From CAZZDK01 sp964652235 (GTDB taxonomy: Bacteria; Pseudomonadota; Alphaproteobacteria; UBA9219): 22,923 nucleotides of DNA. A program made the position numbers and the translations under genes. Within the stretch, counting starts at the first letter, position 1. The number at the start of each line of letters is the position of its first letter. Under the pieces are notes generated by a model, which was given only the letters and a program-made list of their open reading frames with translations, ran no database searches and had not been told where the DNA came from. Positions 22,332 through 22,923 of this stretch are shown piece after piece. The stretch spans positions 1-22,923 of the forward strand of contig CAZZDK010000027.1 in NCBI GenBank assembly GCA_964652235.1. The letters run 5' to 3'.

Positions 22332-22363
22332 AAAACGCCGCCTCGGAAGAGGCGGCGTTTTTC
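22332..22363 (+). terminator. intrinsic terminator of the OmpA-family gene
   Basis: The stem AACGCCGCCTC-ggaa-GAGGCGGCGTT is perfect for 11 bp, with a tetraloop and a following T-run (TTTTTC). A-residues on the left side would also give some reverse-direction function. Confidence 0.9.
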
Positions 22364-22393
22364 GTTGGAGAAGGGGGGGGGCGGGGAAGAGGG

Positions 22394-22451
22394 CATTCGG
22401 CATTCGGGAAAGAAAAAAGAAGGGGATCGGGGGTCGGGATTCGGGGGCCGG
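22394..22451. repeat. two short heptamer arrays in a G-rich region
   Basis: CATTCGG twice (22394-22407), then after a purine spacer GGATCGG, GGGTCGG, GATTCGG and GGGCCGG (22424-22451). The region from 22364 to the window end (560 bases) holds only repeats; I find no gene in it. Confidence 0.8.
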
Positions 22452-22470
22452 GGAAGAAAGAAAAAAAACC

Positions 22471-22515
22471 GTCATCCCGGACGAGCCTGCCCCCGCGAAG
22501 CGGGAGCAGGATGAC
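22471..22515. repeat. REP-like palindrome GTCATCC/GGATGAC
   Basis: Arms GTCATCC (22471-22477) and GGATGAC (22509-22515) enclose a CCTGC-CCCGC-gaa-GCGGG-GCAGG hairpin. The left side reads GTCATCCCGGA, which links it to the TCCGGGATGAC family in reverse orientation. Confidence 0.75.
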
Positions 22516-22557
22516 GCCTTTCTGTCATTGCACATCGCGACTTGTCGCGCCGTGGCC

Positions 22558-22666
22558 GTCATTGCGAGGAGCGCAGCGACGAAGCAATCCAGAGTCGTAG
22601 GAACCAACGGACGGTCTGCTTGACTCTGGATTGCCACGGCGCGGCAGAGCCGCGCCTCGCAATGAC
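22558..22666. repeat. full 109-base palindrome, GTCATTGCGAGG family
   Basis: Outer arms lie at 22558-22569 and 22655-22666. Inner arms GCAATCCAGAGTC (22584-22596) and GACTCTGGATTGC (22622-22634) are both perfect. The loop keeps the conserved CAACGGACGGTCTGCTT core. Length and layout equal the copy at 3337-3445. The right half is also the first unit of the 81-bp tandem array. Confidence 0.88.
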
Positions 22667-22923
22667 GTGGTTTTCTTTGTTTCCCTGAATCCTGTCTGCA
22701 ACGGTCCTGGATTGCCACGGCGCGGCAGAGCCGCGCCTCGCAATGACGTGGTTTTCTTTGTTTCCCTGAATCCTGTCTGCAACGGTCCTGGATTGCCACG
22801 GCGCGGCAGAGCCGCGCCTCGCAATGACGTGGTTTTCTTTGTTTCCCTGAATCCTGTCTGCAACGGTCCTGGATTGCCACGGCGCGGCAGAGCCGCGCCT
22901 CGCAATGACGTGGTTTTCTTTGT
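22626..22923. repeat. 81-bp direct tandem repeat array, running off the window
   Basis: CTGGATTGCC recurs at 22626, 22707, 22788 and 22869, an exact 81-base period. At least 3.7 near-identical units are present and the array is cut by the window end. Each unit is the right half of the palindrome, a pyrimidine tract (TTTTCTTTGTTT) and heptamer-like CCCTGAATCCTGTCT. Because 81 is divisible by 3, all frames remain open and give meaningless 27-residue repeat ORFs. Confidence 0.92.

Noticed and set aside
22221..22514. Plus-strand open frame over the long palindrome and terminator
   Set aside because: It crosses a strong intrinsic terminator and purine repeats, with no ribosome binding site or protein-like composition.
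22308..22905. Repeat-containing open frames with a 27-residue period
   Set aside because: They arise because the tandem unit is 81 bp, a multiple of three; there is no start signal and the same DNA is non-coding repeat elsewhere.
22626..22923. Possible CRISPR array
   Set aside because: Units are 81 bp and continuous, with no unique spacers between repeats, and no cas genes are present.
1..22923. tRNA, rRNA, prophage or transposase genes
   Set aside because: I looked for these on both strands and found none that I can support.

Overview
The window looks like chromosomal DNA of a GC-rich (by eye about 60-65%) Gram-negative bacterium, most probably an uncultured alphaproteobacterium. The pointers are a full core hopanoid cluster, the bamD-recN-ligA order, an ELM1 (DUF1022) family protein, an OmpA-type outer membrane protein and a class A RNase P RNA. 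A run of 120 Ns inside ligA shows that this is a scaffolded assembly, possibly a MAG. I give no genus.

Left half (1-13800): hopanoid biosynthesis. A class I SAM methyltransferase (244-1143, +) is followed by squalene-hopene cyclase (shc/hpnF, +) and the adenosylhopane nucleosidase hpnG (+). Convergent to these lie the radical SAM enzyme hpnH and the isoprenoid enzyme ispH (both -). An unrecognised acidic protein gene (6675-7196, +) is divergent from ispH and convergent with hpnE. The squalene branch hpnA-hpnB-hpnC-hpnD runs as a tight minus-strand operon with overlaps or gaps of a few bases. hpnE, normally next to hpnD, is cut off from it by a plus-strand, lower-GC ELM1-like gene (8616-9692) with repeats on its hpnD side. 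Together the set covers HMBPP reduction (IspH), farnesyl diphosphate to squalene (HpnC, HpnD, HpnE), squalene to hopene (Shc), and hopene to adenosylhopane to ribosylhopane (HpnH, HpnG). HpnA and HpnB are accessory members.

Right half (13800-22923): on the minus strand, in transcription order, come rnpB with a near-consensus promoter, a DegT-type aminotransferase, a small lipoprotein, bamD, recN and ligA. On the plus strand, divergent from rnpB, is an OmpA-family gene. It is followed by a 124-base imperfect palindrome and a good intrinsic terminator. The last 560 bases hold only repeats.

The least expected feature is the non-coding DNA. Nearly every gap carries degenerate tandem heptamers (period 7) and at least two palindrome families. 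One family has arms GTCATTGCGAGG/CCTCGCAATGAC, the other GTCCCGGA/TCCGGGAT. In two gaps these form the same composite: heptamers, purine-rich spacer, palindrome, pyrimidine-rich spacer, then heptamers in opposite orientation. The arrays abut genes so closely that they supply the stop codons of hpnG, bamD and ligA, and they sit where the ribosome binding site of recN should be. At the right edge, half of the palindrome has expanded into an 81-bp tandem array.
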